Part shown: positions 63,260 to 64,000 of the stretch, piece after piece | Numbering within the stretch: position 1 is the stretch's first letter | How the letters are laid out: each line of letters opens with the position of its first letter | NCBI GenBank assembly: GCA_000328365.1 | Contig: KB304887.1 | Span: forward strand, 201,845-265,844 | From: Capitella teleta | Lineage: Eukaryota; Annelida; Polychaeta; Capitellidae | Direction: 5' to 3' | DNA length: 64,000 nt | Translations under genes and position numbers: made by a program | Notes under the pieces: model-generated | Database searches by the model: none | Told to the model about the DNA's origin: nothing | The model's input: only the letters and a program-made list of their open reading frames with translations

Positions 63260-64000
63260 AAGTTAGGGCATGCAGCCCAAGGATAACAATAATGTTATCG
63301 TCGTCTGTCTCTGTAAATCAGGTCAACTTTTGTTGCAGTGTGTTTGTCGGTAATTGTCTCTGTTGTTCATAATATGCCAAAGCCGATGTCTCCAAGAGCG
63401 TAAAGTTATCCAATTGAGAGTCAAAAATCGCCAAATCACATAAAATCGATCACAGACACAACAGATGCATCAACAATAATTGATTTAGCAATGCTATACG
63501 AGATCATTAGGAGGTGTAATTTCCCTGGCATTACTAGTTTATGATTGCACTTCTGCTGATATCGCTGTCAAAGCATCATTTCGCTGTTTTTCATTTAGTG
63601 CTCTGCTTTACTGAGATGAAAATTAAATGGAATTCTGATTGCAATTAATTTAGTTTACACGGAAATGGCGATCGGGAATGCATCATGAATAAGCGTATGC
63701 TGTTTGATAGTTCGATCAAAAGCCGCGCAGCGATTTAAAATAATCATTTCAAAACATGTGTTAAACTTGGGAAGTTGGGTACAATGCAGGAAAGACGCAT
63801 ACTTGGAGTCTCTGTTGCTGCCCAGTATTTTCGCCTAACTGCTAATTATATCCCTCAGTAAGTTTGTCAGGAGAGAACTTTTTTCGTTTAGCTTATTAAT
63901 TAATGCATGTTCCCAGGGAACTTTCTTAAGCACACACGGATGGTGTAATGGTAGGTCAGATCAATATCTTCACTGTCTATTTATAGCACGATGCTATTTA
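63260..64000. other. window end, no gene supported
   Basis: Short frames only. GGATGGTGTAATGGTAGGTC at 63937-63956 resembles a tRNA A-box region, but no B box follows before the window ends. Confidence 0.45.

Noticed and set aside
63937-63956. tRNA-like A box GGTGTAATGGTAGG
   Set aside because: No anticodon stem or B box in the remaining 44 bases, so a tRNA or SINE cannot be supported.

Overview
This window is animal nuclear DNA: sparse genes split by introns, AT-rich intergenic DNA, non-LTR retrotransposon remains, tRNA-derived SINE-like pieces and long tandem arrays. The best clue to the organism is a minus-strand neuropeptide gene. It encodes QFAWRPQGRF followed by GKR, and a separate downstream exon carries two cysteines ten residues apart. 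That is the layout of lophotrochozoan luqin precursors, where WRPQGRF-amide is the molluscan and annelid-type core, so I read the host as a spiralian such as a mollusc, annelid or brachiopod. I cannot resolve the species.

Layout. 0.5-2 kb: a CRE-type palindrome and a plus-strand gene for a basic protein with two AT-hook-like motifs. 4.3-13.8 kb: the luqin gene on the minus strand, its two coding exons about 9 kb apart; the intron holds a decayed Tc1-like transposase piece, a 5'-truncated LINE and an RTE-like LINE fragment. 14-18.5 kb: no host gene seen, but a LINE scrap and two SINE-like elements. 18.5-21.1 kb: a five-exon plus-strand gene of the alpha-galactosidase / alpha-N-acetylgalactosaminidase family (GH27) that has lost the catalytic nucleophile; its first two introns are filled by TTATC-type repeats. 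25.8-26.9 kb: a single-exon GT31 beta-1,3-glycosyltransferase. 28.6-30.1 kb: a 24-copy, 61-bp satellite. 32.7-33.0 kb: the signal-peptide exon of a cysteine-rich secreted peptide precursor, minus strand. 39.2-40.5 kb: a broken ankyrin plus Mab-21-like gene. 45.0-46.1 kb: three in-phase exons of a minus-strand protein with a C-terminal membrane helix. 50.8-54.7 kb: a nearly full-length but frameshifted LINE on the minus strand. 55.1-56.1 kb: a 32-bp minisatellite with a 133-bp higher-order period. 56.4-60.2 kb: a seven-exon receptor joining leucine-rich repeats to plexin-like IPT/TIG domains and one membrane helix.

The genes do not form a pathway. Four or five encode secreted or membrane proteins (two peptide precursors, a GH27 pseudoenzyme, a Golgi-type transferase, a receptor). 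The most notable items are the LRR-IPT receptor, the inactive-looking GH27 protein, the luqin gene, the second peptide precursor, and a dispersed family of inverted repeats built on TTCATAACGC. All splice joins given here are read by eye from acceptor and donor sites and codon phase; none has transcript support.
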